Source: Butyricimonas faecihominis
Lineage (GTDB): Bacteria; Bacteroidota; Bacteroidia; Bacteroidales; Marinifilaceae
Reading direction: 5' to 3'
DNA: 64,000 nt
Assembly (NCBI RefSeq): GCF_033096445.1
Contig: NZ_AP028155.1
Coordinates: 1,989,880-2,053,879, forward strand
Notes under the pieces: generated by a model
Seen by the model: only the letters and a program-made list of their open reading frames with translations
Database searches by the model: none
Told to the model about the DNA's origin: nothing
Part shown: positions 27,846-36,421 of the stretch, piece by piece
How the letters are laid out: each line of letters opens with the position of its first letter
Numbering within the stretch: position 1 is the stretch's first letter
Translations under genes and position numbers: made by a program

Positions 27846-28505
27846 TTATTTCAGCATTTCCTTCAACAATCTTCCCGGCTGGCTAGCCTGTATCTTTGGG
27901 GTCAAGGCCTCATATGCTTTCTTCCCCCATTCAGAAGCTTTTTTCACCTCCTCCATCAGCCGCACGGGAACATACAAATCGTCCGGATGTGTTTTCACAA
28001 ACTCTAAAAGATGAGTTCGCCAATTTGCACTAGCATCCCGAATTACCTGCCCAATGAACCCCTCAGCCTCCTCGATTTGCTCGTTTTCTATCATTTCATA
28101 ATATTTCCCCAATCCCTCATTCACCACCATATCAAAACTCTCGTAGTGCAATTGATCCAATGCCAAACGAGTTTTCACGGCATCCGAGCCTTTCAATAAC
28201 TTGGTATCCGGTTCCAGATAATCACCGTAAAGCATCATCTCCCTGCCATCCAGCACAATCGCAAATCGAGCTCCCGCCACATCCAACGTATAAAGTCCGG
28301 GCTCATCCAACTCTCCCGCAAGCGTGAATAACCCGTCCTTCATATCCGTCGTCAATAACGCTCGTACACTATCTACTGGAGAATACAAACAAACCTTGCC
28401 ATCCTTCACATTTATAATATCTCCTTTCAGTGTGAAAGAATACTTCTGAGCCGAAGCGGCATGTGCCATAATGCTCAATAATATAAATAATACAACTTGT
28501 TTCAT
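27846..28505 (-). CDS. exported DUF4369-domain protein lacking the thioredoxin domain (locus 2)
   Basis: The 219-residue product has a signal peptide (about 1-19, HAASAQ), a DUF4369 beta domain (about 22-110, YSFTLKGDIINVKDGKVCLY) and a helical linker ending ASQPGRLLKEMLK and stop. The gene 11 bases upstream encodes the same layout, but there the matching ASQPGRLLKEKL segment continues into a thioredoxin domain. This copy therefore stops exactly at the domain border. No thioredoxin codons lie beyond the stop, only the 18-bp hairpin, so this is a clean truncation and not a frameshift. It may bind ligand or the thioredoxin partner without redox activity. Confidence 0.85.
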   Translation of the reverse strand: MKQVVLFILLSIMAHAASAQKYSFTLKGDIINVKDGKVCLYSPVDSVRALLTTDMKDGLFTLAGELDEPGLYTLDVAGARFAIVLDGREMMLYGDYLEPDTKLLKGSDAVKTRLALDQLHYESFDMVVNEGLGKYYEMIENEQIEEAEGFIGQVIRDASANWRTHLLEFVKTHPDDLYVPVRLMEEVKKASEWGKKAYEALTPKIQASQPGRLLKEMLK

Positions 28506-28516
28506 TACCAGTATCT

Positions 28517-29617
28517 TTATTTCAACAATTCATTCACCTTATCGATTAACTTCTGATCTCTCAAATTCTTCCCGGCAATCCGGCCTTTCTGATCCACCAC
28601 CACAATAAAAGGAATCGCCTCAATCCCCAATTGTTCGGCAATCATCGATTTAAAATTCTCTTTCAACCAATAACTTCCCCAAGGAATTTGTTCTTCCTCG
28701 TGTGCCGGGAGCCAAGCCTTCTCCGTGTAATCCAACGAGATACTGATAAAATCAACCGATTGTCCGGCATACGTCTTGTACAGCTCTTTCAACTGTTGCA
28801 TCATGGCACGGCATGGACCACACCAAGAAGCCCAGAAATCAATCACGTACACCTTCCCGTCTCCAAATTTCAAGTCCACCATGTTCCCTTTGGCATCCTG
28901 AACGGCAAATGTAGGAAACGTCGCACCCACGACAGTATGTGATAAGTTATCAAGTTTTTCCTTCAGTAACCGTCCCGGCTGGCTAGCCTGTATCTCCGGG
29001 CTCAACAAATCATACCCTCTCTTCCCCCAATCGTAATCGTACTCGGACAACTGATCTTCTATAAATACAGGCATATACAAATCATTTGCATGCTCTTTCA
29101 CGTAAGCCAGAATCGTCTCTCCACGTTCAATAAATTTCTGTCCGGCAAGCTTTTCCAACTCGGCCTCTTGCTCCGGAGATAAATTCCGGCTCCCAACCTT
29201 TTCGTAATACTCATCATAAAGAGCCCTCGTCGGTATCTCGTACGTCTCCCGAACTACCCCCAATATATCCAACATACTCTTCGTTCCCGGAGAATTTTTT
29301 ACATATCTCGCATCTACCATATTATAATCCGACGGCCAATACATATCCGGTGCATCCAACATGACTTTCACTTTCCGTTGATTTCCCATATCGATAGCAT
29401 AATATCCCGGGCCGGGAAGAGTTCCTTGTAACACAAATTTTCCGTCTTTCATTCTTGTTGACAGCAACACTTCATCTTCCGGGGAAAGCACGTTCACGGT
29501 TGCCGTATCTACATTGATAAAATCCCCTCTCAACTTAAAAGTAAATCCTTTGGGTTGTTCCGCACACGCAATTAACCCTATTAATAACAAACTTATCAGT
29601 AATCTCATCATCATCAT
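28517..29617 (-). CDS. TlpA-like thioredoxin lipoprotein with DUF4369 domain (locus 2)
   Basis: The 366-residue product starts with four consecutive Met codons, then a lipoprotein signal (LLISLLLIGLIAC). It has a DUF4369 domain (about 24-110, FTFKLRGDFINVDTATVNVL), the helical linker with LSPEIQASQPGRLLKEKL, and a thioredoxin fold with FWASWCGPCRAMMQQLKELY near residue 260 and IEAIPFIVVVDQKG. It is an envelope thiol reductase in the SusC/SusD operon. It lies 17 bases after the DsbD-alpha-like gene, which could supply its electrons. Confidence 0.92.
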   Translation of the reverse strand: MMMMRLLISLLLIGLIACAEQPKGFTFKLRGDFINVDTATVNVLSPEDEVLLSTRMKDGKFVLQGTLPGPGYYAIDMGNQRKVKVMLDAPDMYWPSDYNMVDARYVKNSPGTKSMLDILGVVRETYEIPTRALYDEYYEKVGSRNLSPEQEAELEKLAGQKFIERGETILAYVKEHANDLYMPVFIEDQLSEYDYDWGKRGYDLLSPEIQASQPGRLLKEKLDNLSHTVVGATFPTFAVQDAKGNMVDLKFGDGKVYVIDFWASWCGPCRAMMQQLKELYKTYAGQSVDFISISLDYTEKAWLPAHEEEQIPWGSYWLKENFKSMIAEQLGIEAIPFIVVVDQKGRIAGKNLRDQKLIDKVNELLK

Positions 29618-29634
29618 CTTTTAATCGTTGTCCT

Positions 29635-30192
29635 TCACCATTTTTTCAATATCCCGTAAAACTCTGTCTTTTTCGTCCCTTCATTAGCAATTCTCACGGT
29701 AGCCGTCCCCTTCTTGTGAATACATTGACGATCGTCACACATTTGCCACTCGCAATCGGCCACCACCTCGAAAGCCGTTTTCGGCAATTTCTCTACCCGA
29801 ATCGTTACCACCACGAAACAACCGTGGAAATACCCCATCTTATCCATACCCTCGGAAAGCTTCACCGGTTTCTGCCATTCCACTTTTTCAACCTTACATC
29901 CCTCCGGCACGTTCCACTCCACCCTCGTGGGCAAATACCCGTGTCCTTCCGGGTTATTATCATAGATATTCCATCCCTCTTCAATACTGAAATAAATCCC
30001 CACTTTCACCACGTCCCCCTCTTTCACCGATTCCAAATCGGAACAGGCATATATCCTCACGTGCTGGTGATTGGTATAATTCATTGATTTCATGATCTTC
30101 ATCACCTCCTTGGCATTCAAAGCCACGTGTTCTTGTGCTTGCAGCACCACACCCATCAAGCATAATACCGCCAAACAAATCCATTTTTTCAT
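29635..30192 (-). CDS. free-standing DsbD N-terminal (alpha) domain-like protein (locus 2)
   Basis: The 185-residue product has a signal peptide (about 1-19, VVLQAQ) and an immunoglobulin-like beta domain that resembles the periplasmic alpha domain of DsbD (DsbD_N): EGDVVKVGIYFSIEEGWNIY, GYLPTRVEWNVPEG, and the redox motif CEWQMCDDRQCIHKKG near 145-160. In full DsbD the two C-terminal cysteines of this segment carry electrons to periplasmic thioredoxins. Here neither the membrane beta nor the gamma domain is present. Its position between the FG-GAP protein and the thioredoxin protein suggests a redox shuttle for this locus, by inference. Confidence 0.8.
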   Translation of the reverse strand: MKKWICLAVLCLMGVVLQAQEHVALNAKEVMKIMKSMNYTNHQHVRIYACSDLESVKEGDVVKVGIYFSIEEGWNIYDNNPEGHGYLPTRVEWNVPEGCKVEKVEWQKPVKLSEGMDKMGYFHGCFVVVTIRVEKLPKTAFEVVADCEWQMCDDRQCIHKKGTATVRIANEGTKKTEFYGILKKW

Positions 30193-30199
30193 ATATCAC

Positions 30200-31462
30200 C
30201 TATTTCCTATAATAAACCCAAATAATACCATTCAAATTCGTACTTCCACCGGTCAACTCATTCATGATCCGTTGCATTAAACCGTCGTACTCGTTATTCG
30301 CAGCCAGCCACTTTTCGTATAAATCCTTCGGGATTCGACTATCCGGTTCCGTATAACTATTTTCAGGAATATTATCCGTGTACTTTCGCATCTTTTTCAC
30401 CAGCGCATCCAACGTTTTCCTCGGTTTCACCCAACGCTCATCCTTTATCAACTTTTCAAACAAATCCGGAGTCATCTCACATCCAGTGTTCTCCCATACT
30501 TCCGTTGCCAACACCAAATCCTCCTTCCCATCACCGTCATAATCGTAAATACAAATCTTCGGCTTATCACCATGCCCTTGGCCCGGTTCCAGCCCAGCAC
30601 TCACCTCTTCTGGACGCTCAACCAATATTTCCGGCTCTGCATACGTCCCGTCACCCAGATTTCGACACCAGCTCACGTTTCCGCCATAACCGGCCCCGAA
30701 CACGATATCCAACTTCCCGTCACCATCCCAATCATACAACACGGCATGATTCACTCCAATCTTTTCTTCACCTAAATTGCAATTCATCCGTTCAACCTTC
30801 TCAAAACGAAAGACTTCTTTCGTTCCCGTGTTACGAGCCCAAAATAAACCATCGTATAAACCGGCAATCAATAAATCAATTTTCCCGTCACCATCCACAT
30901 CTCCCGGAAACACCGTTGAGGCATTCCCGATATTAATTGGTTTCCCATCCGCCAACTTGATAATTACCTGATCTACATATTCGCCATTAGCACCCTTTTT
31001 CCACATATAAATATCCCCGGGATAACATCCAGAAAACAATTCATCCACGCCATCCCCGTCAATATCTGCAAAAGCCGGAACCATGGGTACGCAACACGTG
31101 ATCGGCACGTACAACGGTTGACCGTTCGTCTCCAGCCATTTGAAATCCTTATACACAGGGCATTCTTTTGTCCCGTAATTCAAATACACCCGGCAACGCC
31201 CCTGCACGAAAGGTTTCTTTTCCTTAGGATCTTGTCCCGGACACAAAACCTCTCCAAATTCCCCGACAACCAGATCATCCTTTCCATCCCCATTCATATC
31301 ATAAAACGTGGCACCACAACTTCCCGTGTTAATCTTCAACACGGAAGAATCTGACATGTGTAATATCTCGTACCGGGAAAAATACTTCTCGTATTTCGCC
31401 TGCCCGTAACCGGAATGCCACCCAATACATACCAGTACAACTAAACTTAAAACATACTTCAT
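30200..31462 (-). CDS. secreted FG-GAP/VCBS beta-propeller protein (locus 2)
   Basis: The ATG at 31462 gives MKYVLSLVVLVCIGW and a signal peptide ending near GYGQ. The remaining 400 residues hold five calcium-loop blade motifs: DMNGDGKDDL, DIDGDGVDEL, DVDGDGKIDL, DWDGDGKLDI and DYDGDGKEDL. This marks an integrin-like FG-GAP propeller. The C-terminus is helical. It is co-transcribed with the SusC/SusD pair (120 bases after SusD), so surface binding of the ligand is plausible. No catalytic motif was recognised. Confidence 0.87.
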   Translation of the reverse strand: MKYVLSLVVLVCIGWHSGYGQAKYEKYFSRYEILHMSDSSVLKINTGSCGATFYDMNGDGKDDLVVGEFGEVLCPGQDPKEKKPFVQGRCRVYLNYGTKECPVYKDFKWLETNGQPLYVPITCCVPMVPAFADIDGDGVDELFSGCYPGDIYMWKKGANGEYVDQVIIKLADGKPINIGNASTVFPGDVDGDGKIDLLIAGLYDGLFWARNTGTKEVFRFEKVERMNCNLGEEKIGVNHAVLYDWDGDGKLDIVFGAGYGGNVSWCRNLGDGTYAEPEILVERPEEVSAGLEPGQGHGDKPKICIYDYDGDGKEDLVLATEVWENTGCEMTPDLFEKLIKDERWVKPRKTLDALVKKMRKYTDNIPENSYTEPDSRIPKDLYEKWLAANNEYDGLMQRIMNELTGGSTNLNGIIWVYYRK

Positions 31463-31530
31463 AACATACAATTTCTTGATCTAGTGATTCCCGACTCCAT
31501 AATTTCCACCCGCCACCCAACAAGTCAATG

Positions 31531-31559
31531 AATCATTAAATCGGCAATCACTAAATCTG
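31531..31559. repeat. 15-bp direct repeat upstream of the FG-GAP gene
   Basis: AATCATTAAATCGG (31531-31544) is followed after one base by AATCACTAAATCTG (31546-31559), a period of 15 with few mismatches. It lies in the 120-base gap between SusD and the FG-GAP gene. Confidence 0.5.
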
Positions 31560-31581
31560 TTTTACTTTAAATTTTAAACTA

Positions 31582-32979
31582 TCACAACTTCGTGTCCCTC
31601 GGGTACCCCGGATTTTGTTGCACTTTCGTGTTCAAATAACATTCTTGATGAGGGATCGGTAAAATCCGACTAAAATTGTCCGCCGCAATCGTCTGAACCG
31701 GCTCTTCCGTCCAAGTATCCTCTTCCGTATAATACCGGACAACAGGCAATCCTTTCCGCAGTAAATCAGAAGCACGATGCCCTTCTCCGGCCAATTCCCG
31801 ATGGCGTTCCATCAAAATTTCCTCTAACAAAGCATCTCCGGTAAGAGTATTCACATAGGTCACGTCTGCCCCGGAACGACTAGCCACTTCCAACAAATCT
31901 GCCCGTGCCAGATCATATTCTCCTAACTCACAATAGGCCTCCGCCCGGTTCAGATACACTTCTGCAATTCGTAATGCTTTATAGGTCAACCGGATCTTAT
32001 CAAATTTAGAAATCTCTATTAATACGAGATTCCCCTCATCATCAAACATATAATCACCATTTTCATCCAAGGCAAAATCAATATCTTCGACAATATAACT
32101 ATCAAAACGATAATCTCCATCATGGAAAATATCTTTAAACTGTCCGGCTGGTTGTCCGTAAGGGTAGTAAAATCCGGATGAATAGTACGAGAAATCCAAC
32201 GTAAAAATCTCTCCTTCACCATTAATTTCCTCAAATTGTCCAGCAGGATCTGAAGGGAATTCATATTTACCAATCAGTTTACTAGCCTCTTCAACCACCA
32301 TATCCCAATCATTCATAAAAAGGTACACCCGGCTCAAAAGAGCCGTGGCACCATCTGCTGTGAAACGAGCCGGTCCATCCTCCTCCAACGTCATCAAATC
32401 ACGAGCTCGGTTCAAGTCGCTCACGATCGTGTCGTACACGGTCTTCACGCTCGTACGGGCAGCCTCTCCCAAATCAAATTTTGTTTTCAACACAATTCCC
32501 AGATTCGTCTCCGGCTGATCGTAATACGGACGACCGAAATAATTTACCAGTGAAAAATGGTCAAACGCTCTTAACGCTAAGGCCTCTCCCCGTACCTGTC
32601 TCCACAACACCGTGTCCGTAATGACACATTTATCCAACAAGTTCAATGTTTGATTACAAATGGCAATAGATTCATAAAAACCGCCATACAGTGAACTCAC
32701 ATTCTGATTCTTGTACATACCACTTGCATCCATCTCATAAAAATCAATGGCCTGATCTGCAGATTCGTAAGCCGGAATTATATCATCAGCCAATCCCCGA
32801 TCACAATCAATTTTGGCACTAATCGCATCATGCAACTCGTAAGCAGCTATAAAAGTCTTTCGTACATCAATCACATTCTTCAAAATATCTTCCTCCGTGA
32901 TCTCTGTTTCCGGCAATAATGTCATGTCACATCCCGCCCCTAAGGCCAGCAACATCATGTAATATATCAATCGTTTCAT
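31582..32979 (-). CDS. SusD/RagB family surface lipoprotein (locus 2)
   Basis: The ATG at 32979 gives MKRLIYYMMLLALGAGC with lipobox Cys. The product of about 465 residues shows the SusD layout: helical N-terminal part (GEALALRAFDHFSLVNYFGRPYY), TPR-like helices (RAEAYCELGEYDLARADLLEVA) and the C-terminal LLEEILMERHRELAGEGHRASDLLRKG motif, with PGYPRDTKL at the end. It captures ligand for the SusC encoded 20 bases upstream. The mature start CDMTLLPETEITEE is typical of surface-exported Bacteroidetes lipoproteins. Confidence 0.93.
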   Translation of the reverse strand: MKRLIYYMMLLALGAGCDMTLLPETEITEEDILKNVIDVRKTFIAAYELHDAISAKIDCDRGLADDIIPAYESADQAIDFYEMDASGMYKNQNVSSLYGGFYESIAICNQTLNLLDKCVITDTVLWRQVRGEALALRAFDHFSLVNYFGRPYYDQPETNLGIVLKTKFDLGEAARTSVKTVYDTIVSDLNRARDLMTLEEDGPARFTADGATALLSRVYLFMNDWDMVVEEASKLIGKYEFPSDPAGQFEEINGEGEIFTLDFSYYSSGFYYPYGQPAGQFKDIFHDGDYRFDSYIVEDIDFALDENGDYMFDDEGNLVLIEISKFDKIRLTYKALRIAEVYLNRAEAYCELGEYDLARADLLEVASRSGADVTYVNTLTGDALLEEILMERHRELAGEGHRASDLLRKGLPVVRYYTEEDTWTEEPVQTIAADNFSRILPIPHQECYLNTKVQQNPGYPRDTKL

Positions 32980-32999
32980 AAACATATATTTTTACAAAC

Positions 33000-35900
33000 C
33001 TAAAACACTAAATTAATTCCAAACTGGTAATTCCTCCCTGCCGGCACGGACACCCCATTCGAGAGAATAGACAACATTCCTGATTTTGCATCCGGGTCCA
33101 AATTCGGATGATCGGAATAAATGTACCATAAATTATTCCCCCTGAAATAAACGGTCGCGGACTTCAATATTTTGCCCATCCACTTCTCCGGCAAATCATA
33201 AGACAAGTTCATGGATTGAATACGGGCGAAGAAACCACTGATAATATAACGCGTGGAACTCTGATTAGAATCATTATTCCCGTAACGCATCGGCTTCGGA
33301 CGGGAAACCACATCCCCCGGTTTCTGCCAATATCCCTTCGCCGCATCTTTCAAATAAACACCACCAAAATTAGCTCCGTCAGAATCCGTGTACCCCTGAG
33401 CCAAGTTGTCCATCATCGTCGTGTTAGCGAATATAATATTCACGCCCAGATTTATGCCATTCCAAGAGAAGAAATTGTTCAAACCTCCCCGATATTTGTC
33501 TTCACGGGAAACAAACACCTTTTGAGCAGAATAATAATCCGTTGTCGTGTTCCCCCCTGTGTCGTACCATAACGGACCTCCCGTCTCCGGATCCACCCCG
33601 GCCCATTCCGGAATAAAATAGCACTCCATCGTCTTTCCCACCTTAGCATAGAACGTGAAATCCTCGATCTCGTCAACCCCATTCCGTAACTTCAACACCT
33701 TGTTCCGATTCAAACTGATATTGAAATTCGTGGACCAACGGAATGCTCTCCGGATATTCTGGGATTGCACGAAAACCTCCAACCCTTGATTCTGCACGCT
33801 TGCCGTATTTTGCATCTGGCTATCTATCCCCGCGGAAAGAGGTAAATAAAACGTTTCCAACAACCCGGTCGTTTTCTTGTAATAGTAATCAATATTTCCG
33901 GACAAACGGTCTCCAAAGAATCCGAAATCCACCCCCACGTTATACACGTCGGTCATTTCCCATTTCAAATCCTCGTTTTTATAGTGATCCATGGAATAAG
34001 TCGGGTACTTATCCGCATAATTATAAGATCCATTTTTATATACCGTGTAATGCGAGAAGGAACTACCGAAATTAGCATTTCCCACCTTACCGTAAGTAGC
34101 TCTCAATTTCAAAATATCCAACCACCCCACGTTCTCCATAAAAGACTCGTTCTTCATATTGTAAGCTAACCCCACGGAACCGAATGTACCCCATTTATTA
34201 TTTCCCCCGAAACGAGAAGAACCATCCGTACGCACACTTCCGGAAACATAATATTTCCCCTTATATCCGTATTCCGCTTGGAACACAATTCCCATGAAAT
34301 TAGATTTACTCATATCTTTTTTCGGCTCCCCTTTATCAATTGATGCCAAATTTTCAATCAGCAACGACTCCTCAAACTCTCCTCTAATATTCGTGTAATC
34401 GTAATCCTCGTATTGATACTCCACGGATGCGAACCCTGTCAAAGAATGATTTTCCCAAAACTTGTTCACACTCAACATACTTCTCCAAGAAAAACTATTT
34501 CGTTTGGAAGAGGTTTCAGACAATGAACCTAATTGCGAAAAATACTGGTCATGTTTCGTTCTCGGATCTTCAAAGAACGTGCTGGATGTATTCGTCACCT
34601 CATATCCCAACTGTGAGTTCCAGTTCAAAAAAGGCAATAATTGTATATCTGCCGTCAAGCCTCCCGAAAAACGATAATTCACATCCTCGTCATGATTCAC
34701 GGAATAATCAAATAAAGGATTCCCTTCATTCTCTTCAAACTGATCCTGCGTGCCATCCAGTAATTCCCCGGTCTCCGGATCATAAGCGCCCGTCAAAGGA
34801 GACATTTTCTGAATTCCCTCGTATAAACGATCGGCAGCATTCGTATTCTTGGTCTCCGTACGGTAGGCACTCGTGTTAAATGAAAAACTCACTCGATCAT
34901 TCGCCCGATGCTGCAGGTTTGCCGTCAACCCGAAACGATCCATATCATTCTTTTTAATTATTCCCGCCTGATGCGTGTATGATCCTTGAATAAAGAATTT
35001 TGTTCGTGCATTTCCCCCGGATGCTGACAAGCTAATATCCGTTGTCGAACTGCCTCCCAAAGCCTCATCAAACCAATCTGTTGTATTCTCTAACATACTA
35101 TCAGGTCTGAATTTCAATGCCTTTTCTCCATCCACTGTAATCTTATCATCGTAGTACTCGTTGTAATAATTCACGTACAACAACCGTTCCCATTCCAATG
35201 TCTCCCGCGGAGACATGAAATCAAGTTGTTTACCTAAATCCACCACGCCATACATAGCATCTACCTTCACTTGAAACTGATCACTCTTGCCCTTTTTCGT
35301 CTCGATCACGATTACCCCGTTCGCCCCACGTGACCCGTACAATGCCATTGCCTCGGCATCCTTCAACACGGTCATCGTCTCGATATCTTTCGGGTTCAAC
35401 ATATTATAACAGGACATATCATTCATGATAAAACCGTCAATTACGAATAATGGTGCTGAAGTTCCGGTAATAGTACTCTCTTCCAAACGATTACATCCCC
35501 GAATTTTTATTGTCGGATTTCGTCCGATCAACCCGGATTGTCGAACCTCCACTCCCGGAACCAATCCCTTTAAACTCTCGATCAAACTGGTCGCACCCGT
35601 AGCAACCAAATCATCGGATTTCATCGTCTGTACGGCCCCGGCATAAGAAGATTTTGAACGTTTCATATATCCTGTTACCACCACGTCATCCAAACTTTCC
35701 ACGTCCTCTTCCATCGTCACGTTCACAGACTTAACATCCGGAGTCACCACGATCTCACGTGATTTCATCCCCACGAAAGAAACCACCAGTACATGCTTGT
35801 CTCCGTCCGGTAATGCAATTTTAAATATCCCGGCCGTATCCGTGACAACCCCTAAAGCCGTACCTTTCAGGATTACCGTTGCCCCGGGAAGTGGTTGTCC

Positions 35901-36323
35901 TTTTTCATCAACGACCAACCCTTTCAACACCCATTCTTTTTCCACGATCTGCTTCACGGGATTTCCTTTCCAAATCACGATCGTTTTCTCCTCAATGGCA
36001 AAATTCAATCCCGTTCCTTTCAAACAAATGGCCAGAATACTCTCCACCGTCTCGTCTTTAAAAGAAACATTTTTGCACTTTACTCCAGCAATATCCGCAT
36101 CGCTATACACGAAACTGAATTCAGAATTTTTCTTAATCTCACTAATAATTTGCTTGATTGACGCTTCTTCCCACGTCATGCTCAACCGTACCTGCTGGGA
36201 ATAAACCCCGGCGTGTACTTGCAGCGCAAACAAAACCGATAAAATAAACGTCGCCTTCATCATTAAAATAAGCTTCATTACTTTTCTATGCCTGTCCATG
36301 CAGGCATAAAGATTTTTTTTCAT
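33000..36323 (-). CDS. SusC/RagA family TonB-dependent transporter with STN domain (locus 2)
   Basis: The ATG at 36323 (MKKNLYACMDRHRKVMK) is preferred over an in-frame TTG at 36347. It is followed by a signal peptide ending near VHAGVYSQ. Domains: STN (about 45-115, VRLSMTWEEASIKQIISEIKK), CarboxypepD_reg (about 130-215, GLVVDEKGQPLPGATVILKG), plug (VVVTGYMKRSKSSYAGAVQT; NPKDIETMTVLKDAEAMALYGSRGANGVIVIETKKG), and the barrel ending YQFGINLVF. It imports a SusD-bound ligand and signals through FecR. Two hairpins with identical loops lie upstream. Confidence 0.95.
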   Translation of the reverse strand: MKKNLYACMDRHRKVMKLILMMKATFILSVLFALQVHAGVYSQQVRLSMTWEEASIKQIISEIKKNSEFSFVYSDADIAGVKCKNVSFKDETVESILAICLKGTGLNFAIEEKTIVIWKGNPVKQIVEKEWVLKGLVVDEKGQPLPGATVILKGTALGVVTDTAGIFKIALPDGDKHVLVVSFVGMKSREIVVTPDVKSVNVTMEEDVESLDDVVVTGYMKRSKSSYAGAVQTMKSDDLVATGATSLIESLKGLVPGVEVRQSGLIGRNPTIKIRGCNRLEESTITGTSAPLFVIDGFIMNDMSCYNMLNPKDIETMTVLKDAEAMALYGSRGANGVIVIETKKGKSDQFQVKVDAMYGVVDLGKQLDFMSPRETLEWERLLYVNYYNEYYDDKITVDGEKALKFRPDSMLENTTDWFDEALGGSSTTDISLSASGGNARTKFFIQGSYTHQAGIIKKNDMDRFGLTANLQHRANDRVSFSFNTSAYRTETKNTNAADRLYEGIQKMSPLTGAYDPETGELLDGTQDQFEENEGNPLFDYSVNHDEDVNYRFSGGLTADIQLLPFLNWNSQLGYEVTNTSSTFFEDPRTKHDQYFSQLGSLSETSSKRNSFSWRSMLSVNKFWENHSLTGFASVEYQYEDYDYTNIRGEFEESLLIENLASIDKGEPKKDMSKSNFMGIVFQAEYGYKGKYYVSGSVRTDGSSRFGGNNKWGTFGSVGLAYNMKNESFMENVGWLDILKLRATYGKVGNANFGSSFSHYTVYKNGSYNYADKYPTYSMDHYKNEDLKWEMTDVYNVGVDFGFFGDRLSGNIDYYYKKTTGLLETFYLPLSAGIDSQMQNTASVQNQGLEVFVQSQNIRRAFRWSTNFNISLNRNKVLKLRNGVDEIEDFTFYAKVGKTMECYFIPEWAGVDPETGGPLWYDTGGNTTTDYYSAQKVFVSREDKYRGGLNNFFSWNGINLGVNIIFANTTMMDNLAQGYTDSDGANFGGVYLKDAAKGYWQKPGDVVSRPKPMRYGNNDSNQSSTRYIISGFFARIQSMNLSYDLPEKWMGKILKSATVYFRGNNLWYIYSDHPNLDPDAKSGMLSILSNGVSVPAGRNYQFGINLVF

Positions 36324-36352
36324 AACTTTGTAATTAAGATTCGACAATAATT

Positions 36353-36413
36353 CAATTCCTGTTTGCAGCAGGATTGAAAGAGTTTGACAAGGGGCAGTGT
36401 TTGCAGCACTGCT
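36353..36413 (-). promoter_or_regulatory. two hairpins with the same loop in the FecR-SusC gap, locus 2
   Basis: Hairpin one (36393-36413) pairs GCAGTG with CACTGC around the loop CTGCAAA (minus strand). Hairpin two (36358-36372) pairs CCTG with CAGG around the same loop CTGCAAA. The first starts nine bases after the FecR stop codon and the second lies about 30 bases before the SusC ATG. Confidence 0.55.
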
Positions 36414-36421
36414 CTTTGTTT

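Noticed and set aside
27800-28505. DUF4369 gene as a frameshifted full-length thioredoxin gene
   Set aside because: No thioredoxin codons occur in any frame beyond the stop; a perfect hairpin follows directly.
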